The position numbers were made by a program, and so were the translations under genes. From assembly GCA_002408085.1 (NCBI GenBank), contig DHQL01000024.1, forward strand, positions 56,514-120,513: 64,000 nt of DNA, given 5' to 3'. This stretch comes from Spirochaeta sp. UBA5339. Its GTDB lineage: Bacteria; Spirochaetota; Spirochaetia; DSM-2461. Shown here piece after piece: positions 7,965 through 16,634 of this stretch; the first letter of the stretch is position 1, and every line of letters starts with the position of its first letter. Below the pieces are notes generated by a model. That model saw only the letters and a program-made list of their open reading frames with translations, was not told the origin of the DNA and did no database searches.

Positions 7965-8777
7965 TCAAGGCCGTTTGCTCTTATTGGCAAGAAAATATTC
8001 CCCCGGCGTCACTCCTGTATACATCTTAAAGGTTCTCTGCATATGACTCTGATCTGAAAATCCTGCATCCTGAGCAACGGCAGCCAGATCTCTGCCCTCT
8101 TTAAGCCAGCGGATGCAGTTATTGATTCTTATATCAAGCTGAAAGGCATGGGGTGAGAGACCGTAAGCCTTTGAAAATGAACGGATAAGACTGTACTTGC
8201 TGAAGCTTCGGTTCCGGCAGATTGCCTCAAGTGATTGGCATGGGTCCTTCTCAAGACTCACTTTTATGGATTCCAGGTCCTCTCTGAGAGGTCCCCTTAG
8301 ATCAAGGGGAAGACGATTCTGTTCTGTAAGTGTTCCTCCCAGAAACTCTATAAACCTCTCCTCCCAGTTCCGGGCCCACTCTTCGGTATTCGGTCCGTCT
8401 TCTATAAGGTCTGCAGCAAGAGACTTCACTGTCTCAAGCTCGTGATTGCTCAGGTGTTTAATCGCCGCACTTTCAGATCCTTCAGGAATCATGGAAAAGG
8501 TCTCTTCCAGCCATGATCTGTCTATATAGATCATGTAAAATTTAAAGGGTCTTTCGGTATCGGGCCGGCAGAGATGAATCTGCTCTGCCGGAATATAGAT
8601 GCTGTCGCCCCTGTGCAGTTCGAAGTCTCTGTTCAGAACGGTAATAACCGTCTTTCCTCCCGTAATGACTCCCAGGGAGACCTCTTTATGGCTGTGCCGC
8701 CGGACCGCATATTCACCGTCATTCCTGTTTATTTTGATCTCTATCCAGGGCAGCAGGGGGTGCCTCTCAATAGTCAT
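7965..8777 (-). CDS. AraC-family regulator with N-terminal cupin domain
   Basis: A 270-aa transcription factor. The N-terminal half has a cupin-like ligand domain (HSHKE near residue 29, then GDSIYIPAEQIHLC). The C-terminal ~95 residues are a double helix-turn-helix, with FSKYSLIRSFSKAYGLSPHA in the first and AAVAQDAGFSDQSHMQRTFK in the second, followed by the family-typical TGVTPGEY. Its start overlaps the end of the upstream methyltransferase gene by 11 bp, so it is translated from the same message. Targets are not evident from the sequence. Confidence 0.9.
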   Translation of the reverse strand: MTIERHPLLPWIEIKINRNDGEYAVRRHSHKEVSLGVITGGKTVITVLNRDFELHRGDSIYIPAEQIHLCRPDTERPFKFYMIYIDRSWLEETFSMIPEGSESAAIKHLSNHELETVKSLAADLIEDGPNTEEWARNWEERFIEFLGGTLTEQNRLPLDLRGPLREDLESIKVSLEKDPCQSLEAICRNRSFSKYSLIRSFSKAYGLSPHAFQLDIRINNCIRWLKEGRDLAAVAQDAGFSDQSHMQRTFKMYTGVTPGEYFLANKSKRP

Positions 8778-9546
8778 TTAATGTCTCCTCCCTCTTTTGC
8801 CAGATAAAATGGCTGTGTTCTCCCAGTCCGGTAAATGGTTCTTTCCTGTACCAGAGCATCTCCTGTGCCAGCCATTGATCTTCCGAGAGAGTTCCCGGAT
8901 CAAACTGCCTGAAAAAATCATGGAAAATCCGGATTCCCGACTGGAGCAGAACTGTACCTTCGGGTTCCAGAATCTCCCTGATCCTGCGGGGAGAGAGGCC
9001 GCCCGGGGGAGTGAGCTTCCGTCTTCTGCCTGGTCTGGTTTCCGGAAGGAGCTGACCGTTGATTCCCTGCTTCAGTATCTGCCTGTCGCTGTTGAAAACA
9101 AGGAGAGACAGATAGCTTCCCGGCGCCGCTTCATCAGCTGCCTTTTGTATTGCTGCATCGGAATCGGACATCCATTCGGCAGAGCCATGGAGACAGGTCA
9201 GATCCGCAGGGGCTTCGGCCCGGGGCAGGGGAGCGGCAAGATAGTCCAACTGACGGACCTTTAATTTCTCTTTCAGATCCCGGGGGAGTGTTTTCCGTCT
9301 CTTTTCGGCAAGATCAGTCATCTTCTTTGATGCATCAAAAAGTCTGACACTGTGACCGGCTTTGACTGCTTCCACTGCGAAGTGGCCTGAGCCTCCTCCG
9401 ATATCATCAATAAGGCAAGCTCCCTTACTGAAGCCGGGTACAAAATCCTGAAGATCTTTCTTCAGCAGGCTGATACGTATGCGTCCCTTGGGCGTTGTAT
9501 ATACTTTCTCTTCCAGCCGCAGGGCCAGATCATCAAAACTGCACAT
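8767..9546 (-). CDS. cmoM: SAM-dependent methyltransferase, CmoM-like (tRNA wobble uridine)
   Basis: A 259-aa class I methyltransferase. It matches my recollection of E. coli CmoM: FDDLALRLEEKVYTTPKG at the N-terminus against FDDIAEKFSRNIYGTTKG, the SAM loop DIGGGSGHFAVEA, GIRIFHDFFR against GVRVFHDYLR, and the end region RKEPFTGLGEHSHF. CmoM methylates the carboxymethoxy group of cmo5U34 in tRNA. The partner enzymes CmoA and CmoB are not in the window. It heads a minus-strand run with the AraC and HD-GYP genes. No strong ribosome site is seen at the ATG at 9546. Assignment to CmoM rather than a general methyltransferase rests on several aligned blocks. Confidence 0.75.
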   Translation of the reverse strand: MCSFDDLALRLEEKVYTTPKGRIRISLLKKDLQDFVPGFSKGACLIDDIGGGSGHFAVEAVKAGHSVRLFDASKKMTDLAEKRRKTLPRDLKEKLKVRQLDYLAAPLPRAEAPADLTCLHGSAEWMSDSDAAIQKAADEAAPGSYLSLLVFNSDRQILKQGINGQLLPETRPGRRRKLTPPGGLSPRRIREILEPEGTVLLQSGIRIFHDFFRQFDPGTLSEDQWLAQEMLWYRKEPFTGLGEHSHFIWQKREETLNDY

Positions 9547-9797
9547 ATATGAGAAAAGAGTAGCAGAATGCAGATGTATTGTGCACCCTGCCGGAGCTTA
9601 TGTTGTAAATTGTTTATATATATTTTTGAATACGCAAAAAGAATATCAGGTGCCATTAATGTACGCAAAAGGTACATGAAGGTGGATAATAATGTGTAAA
9701 ACGTAAAATAGTTTGTGTTTCTGCAAAAGGAAATGTACAATTAATACAGGAAGAGAAGCATATTTACCGGACTTCAGGACCTTAAGGAGGATGAGTT
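9547..9797. promoter_or_regulatory. Divergent intergenic region, methyltransferase / alanine dehydrogenase
   Basis: A 251-bp AT-rich region between divergent genes. It contains a tract of alternating T and A (about 9616-9636) and two copies of TACGCAAAA (about 9629 and 9662), the second flanked by GTAC on both sides (GTACGCAAAAGGTAC). A GATAAT hexamer near 9686 could be a -10 element for the alanine dehydrogenase gene. No reading frame of interest is seen. Confidence 0.4.
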
Positions 9798-10916
9798 ATG
9801 AAAATCGGGACCGTCAGAGAGATAAAGAACCATGAATACCGTGTGGGGCTGACCCCCTCAAGTGTCAAATCCTACACCGATCACGGCCACAGGGTCTTTG
9901 TGGAGAAAGGAGCCGGGATTGAGGCAGGTTATCCTGATGATGATTACAGGTCGGCAGGAGCCGGGATCCTCGGCAGTGCCGCTGAGGTCTTTGAAGTCTG
10001 CGATATGATCGTCAAGGTCAAGGAGCCCCAGCCCTCGGAGTTCCCTCTCCTGAGAAAGGGACAGATCCTCTATACATACCTCCATCTGGCTGCCGACAGT
10101 GCCCTTACAGAGGCTCTTCTGAAGACCGGCATCAAGGGAGTGGCCTATGAGACCATGGAGCTCCCCGACGGCTCTCTTCCCTGTCTGAAACCCATGAGCG
10201 AGATTGCAGGACGCCTCAGCGTACAGGAGGGGGCAAAGTATCTGGAGAAGGCCTTTGGAGGCCGGGGCGTTCTTCTGGGAGGTGTTCCCGGAGTCCGTCG
10301 GGGCAAGGTTGCCATACTGGGTGGGGGAGTCGTAGGAACAAATGCCTGCAAGATCGCCGTGGGACTGGGAGCGGATGTTACGATTCTGGACATCTCACCC
10401 CGGCGGCTGGAGTATCTTGATGATATCTTCGGCGGCACCATCACCACCCTCTACAGCACACCCCATAATATCGAGCATGTACTGGCTGAAAGTGATGTGG
10501 TTATCGGGGCGGTTCTGATACCCGGTGCCAAGGCCCCGAGGCTGGTTAAGCGGGAGCATCTGAAGCTTATGAAGACCGGAGCGGTCCTTGTGGATGTGGC
10601 AGTGGATCAGGGGGGGTGTTTCGAGACAACCCGGCCCACAACCCATGATGATCCGACCTTTATTGTGGACGGAGTGGTTCACTACTGTGTCGCCAATATG
10701 CCAGGTTCCGTGGCCGTTACCGCCACCGAGGCCCTGAACTCGGTGACTCTTCCCTACGGCCTGAAGATTGCCGACAAGGGACTGGAGGCCGCCTGCCGGG
10801 AGAGCGAAACGATCCGTCTGGGACTGAATCTCTATGAGGGGGCCTGCGTCTACAAAGAGGTCTGTGAAGATCTGGATATTGAATTTGTAAATCCCCATAA
10901 ACTGATAGGGCTCTGA
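9798..10916 (+). CDS. ald: Alanine dehydrogenase
   Basis: A 372-aa NAD-dependent enzyme interconverting L-alanine and pyruvate plus ammonium. Length and sequence are typical: the N-terminus GTVREIKNHEYRVGLTP, the substrate-region YTYLHLAAD, the Rossmann motif VAILGGGVVGTNACKIA, VLVDVAVDQGGCFE, and the final TLPYGLKIADKGLEAA region. A strong AAGGAGG precedes the ATG. It is cytoplasmic. It is divergent from the CmoM-like gene and followed after about 90 bp by a MATE transporter gene. It may serve ammonium assimilation or alanine formation as a reductant sink, both common roles of Ald in fermenters. Confidence 0.97.
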   Translation: MKIGTVREIKNHEYRVGLTPSSVKSYTDHGHRVFVEKGAGIEAGYPDDDYRSAGAGILGSAAEVFEVCDMIVKVKEPQPSEFPLLRKGQILYTYLHLAADSALTEALLKTGIKGVAYETMELPDGSLPCLKPMSEIAGRLSVQEGAKYLEKAFGGRGVLLGGVPGVRRGKVAILGGGVVGTNACKIAVGLGADVTILDISPRRLEYLDDIFGGTITTLYSTPHNIEHVLAESDVVIGAVLIPGAKAPRLVKREHLKLMKTGAVLVDVAVDQGGCFETTRPTTHDDPTFIVDGVVHYCVANMPGSVAVTATEALNSVTLPYGLKIADKGLEAACRESETIRLGLNLYEGACVYKEVCEDLDIEFVNPHKLIGL

Positions 10917-10975
10917 GGGCAGCAGGTTCCGGTAATTGAACCCTCAGGTTAATCCTGTCATAATGCCTCTTACAT

Positions 10976-10993
10976 CCGGGACGCGGGTCCCGG
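10976..10993 (+). other. GC-rich hairpin directly before the MATE ribosome site
   Basis: CCGGGAC (10976-10982) pairs with GTCCCGG (10987-10993) around GCGG. The stem ends five bases before GGAGG (10998-11002) of the next gene and has no T-run, so it is not a standard terminator. It could affect translation or mark a processed leader. Confidence 0.45.
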
Positions 10994-11006
10994 GAACGGA
11001 GGTTTA

Positions 11007-12374
11007 GTGAAAAAAGTTTTCCGCAAAATTGTTGTACTCGGTATTCCACTCCTCTTCGGTCAACTGACCGTCTATTTTCAGCAGATTGCCGACTCTGCCA
11101 TGATGGGCCACTTCGGTGAAAATAGTCTTGAGCTGGCGGCCATCGGCATCGCGGGGCTCTTTACATGGGTCCTGAACACCTGTCTCTGGCCCATGTCCGT
11201 TGGAGTACAGGCCATTGTTTCCCGGCGCTATGGAAAACAGGATCACCATGACCTGGAAAGCCGCCACTTTACCGGTGAGGCCCTGGATAACGGGTTTGTT
11301 ACCGCCGTCTATGCCGCCGCCGTCGCTCTGGTCCTCAGTTTATCAGCCCCCCTTGTTCTGGACCTTCTTCTTAATGACAAGAGAATTGTGGACCTGGCCC
11401 TTCAGTACATCAGGATTATGCGTTTTGCCCTTCTTCCATCGGGTCTCTTTTTCATTCTTCAGGGATTCTTCGGAGCCGTAAACCGGACTAAGTATGTGAT
11501 GTACTCGGGGCTGATCAGCAACCTTCTGAATATTCTGCTGAACTGGATCTTTATCTTCGGAAAACTCGGTCTACCCGCCATGGGAATCCGGGGTGCGGCT
11601 CTGGGCTCGGCTCTCTCCACTGCAGCGGCTCTGATTTATCTGATCTGGAAGGTCTTTGCCGGTGGATACAGAAAGAGCTACCGTATTCTTCATTTTGACC
11701 GTTTTCTGCCATCCATACAGGCTGATATTGTAAAGGTTGCCCTGCCTCCGGCGGTTCAGAATGTTATCGCCCTTACTATTTTTATGATCTATCAGACGAT
11801 GATGGAGAAGTACTCCACCGTCTATCTGGCAGCTACCCACAGTATCTTCGCCTACTTCCGCCTCAACAAGACCCTGATAAGCGGCTTCGCACGGTCCGCT
11901 GCCATCCTGGTGGGAAATGCCCTGGGAAGGGGAGACAAGGTCGAGGCACGAAAGATGATTACCGCCAGCGGTCTGATCGCAGGGGCAGTCGCCCTGGTTG
12001 TGGCGGTTATTACCTTCTTTTTCCGGGGCTCTATTGCCCGTATCTTTACCTCGGATCCCGCCACATCACAGGCCATTGCCATGGCCCTCAGGTTCTTTAT
12101 CCCCTTCTTCTTTATGGAGGCCCTGGGATACGCCTTTGAGCTGGTCTTTCAGGGGAACGGGTATGGCAGATGGGTGCTTTTCAGCGAGTCTTTTACCAAT
12201 TTTACCTTTATTCTGGGAACTTCCCTGCTGGCCCTTCGGTTTTTCCCTGATAATATATATATGATCTGGTTCAGCTTCGGTCTCTACCAGATCTGCCACG
12301 CCTCCCTGATGATTGTCGGGTATTTCAGAGGCAGGTGGCTCCATACTGAAGTAGACAGGACGGCAAAGGCATGA
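11007..12374 (+). CDS. MATE-family multidrug/metabolite efflux transporter
   Basis: A 455-aa inner-membrane protein with about twelve hydrophobic helices in two halves, as in the MATE family. Recognisable segments include GQLTVYFQQIADSAMMGHFG at the start, SVGVQAIVSRRYGKQ in the first loop, and GNALGRGDKVEARK in the second half. The GTG start at 11007 follows GGAGG with four-base spacing. Its stop overlaps the start of the RNase D gene by four bases (ATGA), indicating translational coupling. It probably exports cationic compounds by Na+ or H+ antiport; the substrate is not predictable. Confidence 0.92.
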   Translation: MKKVFRKIVVLGIPLLFGQLTVYFQQIADSAMMGHFGENSLELAAIGIAGLFTWVLNTCLWPMSVGVQAIVSRRYGKQDHHDLESRHFTGEALDNGFVTAVYAAAVALVLSLSAPLVLDLLLNDKRIVDLALQYIRIMRFALLPSGLFFILQGFFGAVNRTKYVMYSGLISNLLNILLNWIFIFGKLGLPAMGIRGAALGSALSTAAALIYLIWKVFAGGYRKSYRILHFDRFLPSIQADIVKVALPPAVQNVIALTIFMIYQTMMEKYSTVYLAATHSIFAYFRLNKTLISGFARSAAILVGNALGRGDKVEARKMITASGLIAGAVALVVAVITFFFRGSIARIFTSDPATSQAIAMALRFFIPFFFMEALGYAFELVFQGNGYGRWVLFSESFTNFTFILGTSLLALRFFPDNIYMIWFSFGLYQICHASLMIVGYFRGRWLHTEVDRTAKA

Positions 12375-13228
12375 AATATCACTATCTTGACAACGACCGG
12401 GATCTTACGGCCTGGCTGGACTCCCTGAAAAGCCGGGAGATCAGCAGGGTGGCTGTGGACCTTGAGGGGGAGTTCAATCTTCACTGCTACGGTGAACACC
12501 TCTGCCTTGTACAGATTTTTGACGGTACTGAGTTTGCCCTGATCGATCCCCTGAAGGTAAGAATCTCCCTGATCAGGGACTTTTTTGAGGACCCGGGTAT
12601 TGCAAAGATCATGTACGACTGCTCCGGTGACAGAACCCTTCTGTTCAGAAAGTACGGTATTGCCGTAAAGAATATAGAGGACCTTCTGCCGGCTGTAGAG
12701 CTTCTGGATCTGGAAAAGATGAATCTGGGCTTTGTGCTGAGTCATTTTCTGGGTGTGGAACCCAAGGCCAAGAAAAAGTTTCAGAGGTACAACTGGCTCC
12801 GCCGTCCCATTCAGAGTGATGCTCTTGAGTATGCCCTGGAGGATGTAAAGTATCTCTTCGATCTGAAGCCGGCCCTTCTTAAGGAGGTCACAGCCCTCAA
12901 TCTTCTGGATGAGTATGAAAGAAGGAATGAGGAGGTTCAGAACAGGGAGATTCAGCTCAATCCCATACCCGGAATCTTCAGAAAGAACCGCTTTAAAAAA
13001 CTTCCCAAAGAAGAGCAGACACTCTTCAAAGCCCTCTTTGAATGCCGTGATGAGTTTGCCGAGCGCCTTGACCTGCCTCCCAACTCGGTGGTTTCCAATG
13101 AGAACCTTTTTCAGCTCTCGGGAAGAACCCTGAGGCTGAAGAACCTCCGTTTTCAGCCCCGTATTCCCCGCAGGTTACAGGATCAGGTTCTTGAAGAGTT
13201 TTCCGCTCTGATGGAGGAAACCCCTTGA
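12371..13228 (+). CDS. rnd: Ribonuclease D-like 3'-5' exonuclease
   Basis: A 285-aa protein with a DEDD-type exonuclease domain. Exo I is VAVDLEGEF (Asp30, Glu32), Exo II is MYDCSGD, and Exo III is YALEDVKYLFDL with the Tyr-x3-Asp of the DEDDy subgroup. Residues from about 200 look like an HRDC domain (FKALFECRDEFAERLDLPPN). RNase D trims tRNA 3' ends and other structured RNAs. It is shorter than E. coli RNase D, which carries two HRDC modules, and is coupled to the upstream MATE gene (ATGA) and the downstream fusion gene (TTGA). Confidence 0.88.
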   Translation: MKYHYLDNDRDLTAWLDSLKSREISRVAVDLEGEFNLHCYGEHLCLVQIFDGTEFALIDPLKVRISLIRDFFEDPGIAKIMYDCSGDRTLLFRKYGIAVKNIEDLLPAVELLDLEKMNLGFVLSHFLGVEPKAKKKFQRYNWLRRPIQSDALEYALEDVKYLFDLKPALLKEVTALNLLDEYERRNEEVQNREIQLNPIPGIFRKNRFKKLPKEEQTLFKALFECRDEFAERLDLPPNSVVSNENLFQLSGRTLRLKNLRFQPRIPRRLQDQVLEEFSALMEETP

Positions 13229-15996
13229 AAACCTACTGTATCGCCTGCGGAGTTTTCAGAACCGATCTGCAGGAGATCCTCCCTCTGCTGCCGGAGAAAC
13301 CGGAGGTTGAGTACCTTGAGGGAGGACTTCATGCAGAACCGAATCTCCTGAGGCGGGAGCTTCAGAATGCCATCGGCAGGGTCCCCGACAGCTTTGAGCG
13401 GATCGTTCTTCTCTACGGTGTCTGCGGCAAGGGGATCGTGGGGCTTAAATCTCTGAAGCAGACCATGGTGATTCCGAAGGTTCATGACTGTATCAGCCTC
13501 TTTCTCGGCGGCACCCGGGAGTACAGAAAACAGTTCTCCCATCAGCCCGGCACCTACTACATCTCCCCCGGATGGTATGAGGAACAGGTTCAGCCCCGGG
13601 GCCGGCAGATGATTAAAAAACAGGCCCATCTTCCCCCTGAATACGCGGATACTCTGGACAAAGAGGTCCTTGAGGAGCGTTTCGGAAGCGAAAACTCTCA
13701 GGCTGTAACCGAGTTTTTTGACGCCTGGAAGAAAAACTACACCCGTGCTGTATATATTGATACGGGGAGCGGAGAGGAGAACAAGTACTCCGCCCATGCA
13801 CGGAAGATGGCCGAGGAGAACGGCTGGGAGTATACCCGCCTTGAGGGCTCCCGGCGGCTTATTGCCGCCTGCTTTGAAACCGTCGAGAACAACGCCCTAT
13901 CCGGAGAGGAGATCCTTGTGGTTCCCCCTGGCCGGGAGGTTACCTTTGATTCGGCCACCGGTCTAATCAGCTTCGCCTCCTCCCATAAGGACGAGGGGGG
14001 CAGACGGACCATTATTCTGGAGGGGGATTCCGGATCTTCCGATGCCCGCAGAACCGCCAGCCTGGGCCTCGGCATTGATGCGGGGGGAACCTACACCGAT
14101 GCTGTTCTCTTTGACTTCAAAGAGAAAAAGATTCTCGGCCGCTCAAAATCCCTTACAACCAAGTGGAAGTACTCCGAGGGCATTATGGCTGCGGTCAGTC
14201 AGCTGCCTGCTGAGATTCTGCAGAAGGTGGACCTTGTCTCTCTCTCCACAACCCTTGTTACCAATGCCATTGTGGAGTCCAATATCTACCCCGTGGGTCT
14301 CTTCCTGATGCCCATGGCCACAATGAGCCCTGAAAACATCAGCCATACACCCATGGCCGTGATCAAGGGAAGGATGACCATCGAGGGGATCGCCTCCCAG
14401 GATATTGATCCCGATGAGATACGAAAGCACGCGGAGGTTATGGTTAAGAACCACGGGGTCCGGGCCTTCGCTGTTTCCGGATACGGCGGGTCTGTGAACC
14501 CCGAACTGGAGCTGAAGGTCAAGAAGGTCCTCCGTGAAGCCACGGGCCTTGATGTCTGCTGCGGTCATGAGCTGTCGGGAACCCTCAACTTCTATGTCAG
14601 GGCCCATACGGCGGTGCTGAATGCCGGTGTCATCCCCATTATGGAGGAGTTCCTCAGTCAGATGAAACAGGCCCTCGAGGGCGCCGGAATCACGGCTCCC
14701 CGGCTGGTTGTAAAGGGTGACGGCTCTGTTATGACAGGGAGCTACGCATCGGAGTTTCCCGTTCAGACCGCCCTGTCCGGACCCGCCGCAAGCATGGCAG
14801 GGGCCAGTTTTCTTACAGGCCGGGAGGATGCCCTTGTGATCGATGTGGGCGGGACTACTTCTGATATCGGATATCTGGACAGGGGGGAGGTCTTTGTCTG
14901 CGAGGACGGTGCGTCCATAGGTTCCTGGCGGACCCATGTAAAGGCCGTAGATATGCTGACCACCGGCCTCGGCGGGGACAGCGCCATTGTGTACGGACGC
15001 CGGCAGTGGACCATAGGACCCGGGCGGATCACACCCTTCAGCTGGCTTGCCTCCCGGTATGAGCTGGGGCCCTGGCTCGAGGATCAGAGTCTTCTTGACT
15101 TTGCCGACGGCAGCTCTGTCAGTCTTCAGTGGCTCTACAGCACAGGGAAAGAGGCTGATTTTGACCTGACAAAACAGGAAACCGAGATTCTGGAGCAGCT
15201 GAAGGAGGGACCCCTTCCCGTCTGCGAGCTCAGCCGCAGAATCTCCCAGGGTGTCTGGAAGCTTCTGAAAACAGATCGCCTCGAGAAGTCCTACTGTATT
15301 CAGAGGGCGGGACTGACCCCTACAGACCTCTTCCATCTGCAGGGAAAGATGGACCTCTACTCCAAGGAGGGGCTGTCGGGATACTTCGACCTCAATCTCA
15401 AGCTCCAGGATGAGAGCTCCTTTGGGGTGATGGATCATCTGATGAAGAAGATCAGTACAACCCTGGCTCACTCGGTTCTGGAGCGGGTTTTTGAAGGTGA
15501 TCAGAAGGCCGAAGAGCTCTACAAGCCCATTCTTCAGGGAGGGAATGAGCGGCTCACCCTCACACCCACCCTGAAAACTCCGGTTATCGGTCTGGGGGCT
15601 CCGGCATCACTCTTTCTTGATGATGCGGTGAGAATGCTGGGAGGAGAGGTGCATATTCCCGAGAACGGGGATGTGGCCAATGCTCTGGGAGCCATTACAA
15701 GCCGGGTCTCCGTTGAGACATTTGCTTCGGTAGTACCCACTCCCGAGGGGCTTTACAGGGTTCTCGGAATCAGCGGATCAGAGGGCGAGGATCAGGAGAC
15801 TCTGGAAGAGGCTGAAAAGCTCTGTCTTGATCTTCTTGCCGCAGCAGCTAGGGAGAAGGCAGTCAGCGCCGGAAGCTCCGAGAAGAGGGTAACTGTGCAT
15901 ATGGAGGACAAGACAGCAGAATCCTCAGGGGGAGATATTCTTTTTCTGGAACGCCGGTACAGGGCTCTTTTGAGGGGAGCGCCGGATCTGATCTGA
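13225..15996 (+). CDS. DUF1638 - hydantoinase/oxoprolinase (HyuA-like) fusion
   Basis: A 923-aa two-part protein. Residues ~4-200 match DUF1638: a starting CGVF, LHxxP, LLYGVCGKGIVGL, then VIPKVHDCISLFLGG and GTYYISPGWYEE. From ~280 the ASKHA-fold HyuA/oxoprolinase part begins with the phosphate loop GLGIDAGGTYTDAVLFD; the second phosphate loop is VIDVGGTTSDIGYL near 538, and LGAPASLFLDDAVRMLGG lies near the end. HyuA-type proteins are ATP-dependent cyclic amidase subunits or activators; no HyuB partner lies next to it. The TTG start at 13225 overlaps the RNase D stop by four bases, with GGAGG seven bases upstream. DUF1638 genes often neighbour corrinoid methyltransferases in anaerobes (recollection), but none is seen here. 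The substrate is unknown. Confidence 0.85.
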   Translation: MKTYCIACGVFRTDLQEILPLLPEKPEVEYLEGGLHAEPNLLRRELQNAIGRVPDSFERIVLLYGVCGKGIVGLKSLKQTMVIPKVHDCISLFLGGTREYRKQFSHQPGTYYISPGWYEEQVQPRGRQMIKKQAHLPPEYADTLDKEVLEERFGSENSQAVTEFFDAWKKNYTRAVYIDTGSGEENKYSAHARKMAEENGWEYTRLEGSRRLIAACFETVENNALSGEEILVVPPGREVTFDSATGLISFASSHKDEGGRRTIILEGDSGSSDARRTASLGLGIDAGGTYTDAVLFDFKEKKILGRSKSLTTKWKYSEGIMAAVSQLPAEILQKVDLVSLSTTLVTNAIVESNIYPVGLFLMPMATMSPENISHTPMAVIKGRMTIEGIASQDIDPDEIRKHAEVMVKNHGVRAFAVSGYGGSVNPELELKVKKVLREATGLDVCCGHELSGTLNFYVRAHTAVLNAGVIPIMEEFLSQMKQALEGAGITAPRLVVKGDGSVMTGSYASEFPVQTALSGPAASMAGASFLTGREDALVIDVGGTTSDIGYLDRGEVFVCEDGASIGSWRTHVKAVDMLTTGLGGDSAIVYGRRQWTIGPGRITPFSWLASRYELGPWLEDQSLLDFADGSSVSLQWLYSTGKEADFDLTKQETEILEQLKEGPLPVCELSRRISQGVWKLLKTDRLEKSYCIQRAGLTPTDLFHLQGKMDLYSKEGLSGYFDLNLKLQDESSFGVMDHLMKKISTTLAHSVLERVFEGDQKAEELYKPILQGGNERLTLTPTLKTPVIGLGAPASLFLDDAVRMLGGEVHIPENGDVANALGAITSRVSVETFASVVPTPEGLYRVLGISGSEGEDQETLEEAEKLCLDLLAAAAREKAVSAGSSEKRVTVHMEDKTAESSGGDILFLERRYRALLRGAPDLI

Positions 15997-16065
15997 AGGG
16001 GTCCCGGACTGCCGGAGAGGTTGTGATGCTGCCGGTTTAAAAAAGCCGGTTTATGGCCGCAGGAT

Positions 16066-16440
16066 TTACTCCTCTTTTTTGCCTATCCGGCCCAGGTGGG
16101 TCTCATGAAAGCCCTCTGTGTGCTTCAGGCCGTAACCGAAAACTCTGTCCAGGGAGGAGTGGGCAAAGAGAATCAGTCCCACAAGGGCCATCAGGTATGT
16201 TCCCAGCAGCATTCCTGCGGCATAGAGAATCATTGAGATCCCCCTGTGATGGATAAAGTTGTACAGATAGGCTCCAGTGGTGGAGTTGATCATATAACCC
16301 AGAATGCTTATGTCCGGTACAAAGAGGAGCAGAGGGTACAGCCACCAGGGATAGGGCAGCAGGGTAAAGAGGTAGATTGTCAGGATAAAGAACCCCAGCT
16401 CTTCGAGTCTGAGTAAAAGGCTCATTGATCTGCTTTTCAT
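16066..16440 (-). CDS. DUF4260-family small membrane protein
   Basis: A 124-aa membrane protein with three or four hydrophobic helices. It matches DUF4260 as I recall it: LLRLEELGFFIL at the start, FVPDISILGYM, TTGAYLYNFIHH, then SSLDRVFGYGLKH and THLGRIG at the end. The function of the family is unknown. GGAGG lies seven bases before the ATG at 16440. It converges with the DUF1638-hydantoinase gene and is divergent from a small Cys-rich protein gene. Confidence 0.8.
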   Translation of the reverse strand: MKSRSMSLLLRLEELGFFILTIYLFTLLPYPWWLYPLLLFVPDISILGYMINSTTGAYLYNFIHHRGISMILYAAGMLLGTYLMALVGLILFAHSSLDRVFGYGLKHTEGFHETHLGRIGKKEE

Positions 16441-16564
16441 CTGCAGGCCTCCTCATTTGAATCACTTCTCCTATAAAGCTTAATGGATCTGTCTGTTTTT
16501 TTCCTTCTTCGGGATTGTCCTTTTAACTTAGCTCGGGAAAGATCGTTTTTTTATATAAAAGTCC

Positions 16565-16594
16565 TTGACCAAATGACCAAGTCATTAAGAAAAT
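16565..16594 (+). promoter_or_regulatory. Promoter with palindrome in the spacer, for the small Cys protein
   Basis: TTGACC (16565-16570), an 18-base spacer and GAAAAT (16589-16594) resemble a sigma-70 promoter. The spacer holds the palindrome ATGACcaaGTCAT (16573-16585), placed where a repressor would block polymerase. No regulator can be named. Confidence 0.4.
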
Positions 16595-16634
16595 AAGGGG
16601 CTGTATATTAAATTATCTATTTAAAGGACTATTC

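Noticed and set aside
14143..15471. 442-aa minus-strand open frame
   Set aside because: Antisense shadow of the DUF1638-hydantoinase fusion, which has clear motifs; no recognisable protein features.
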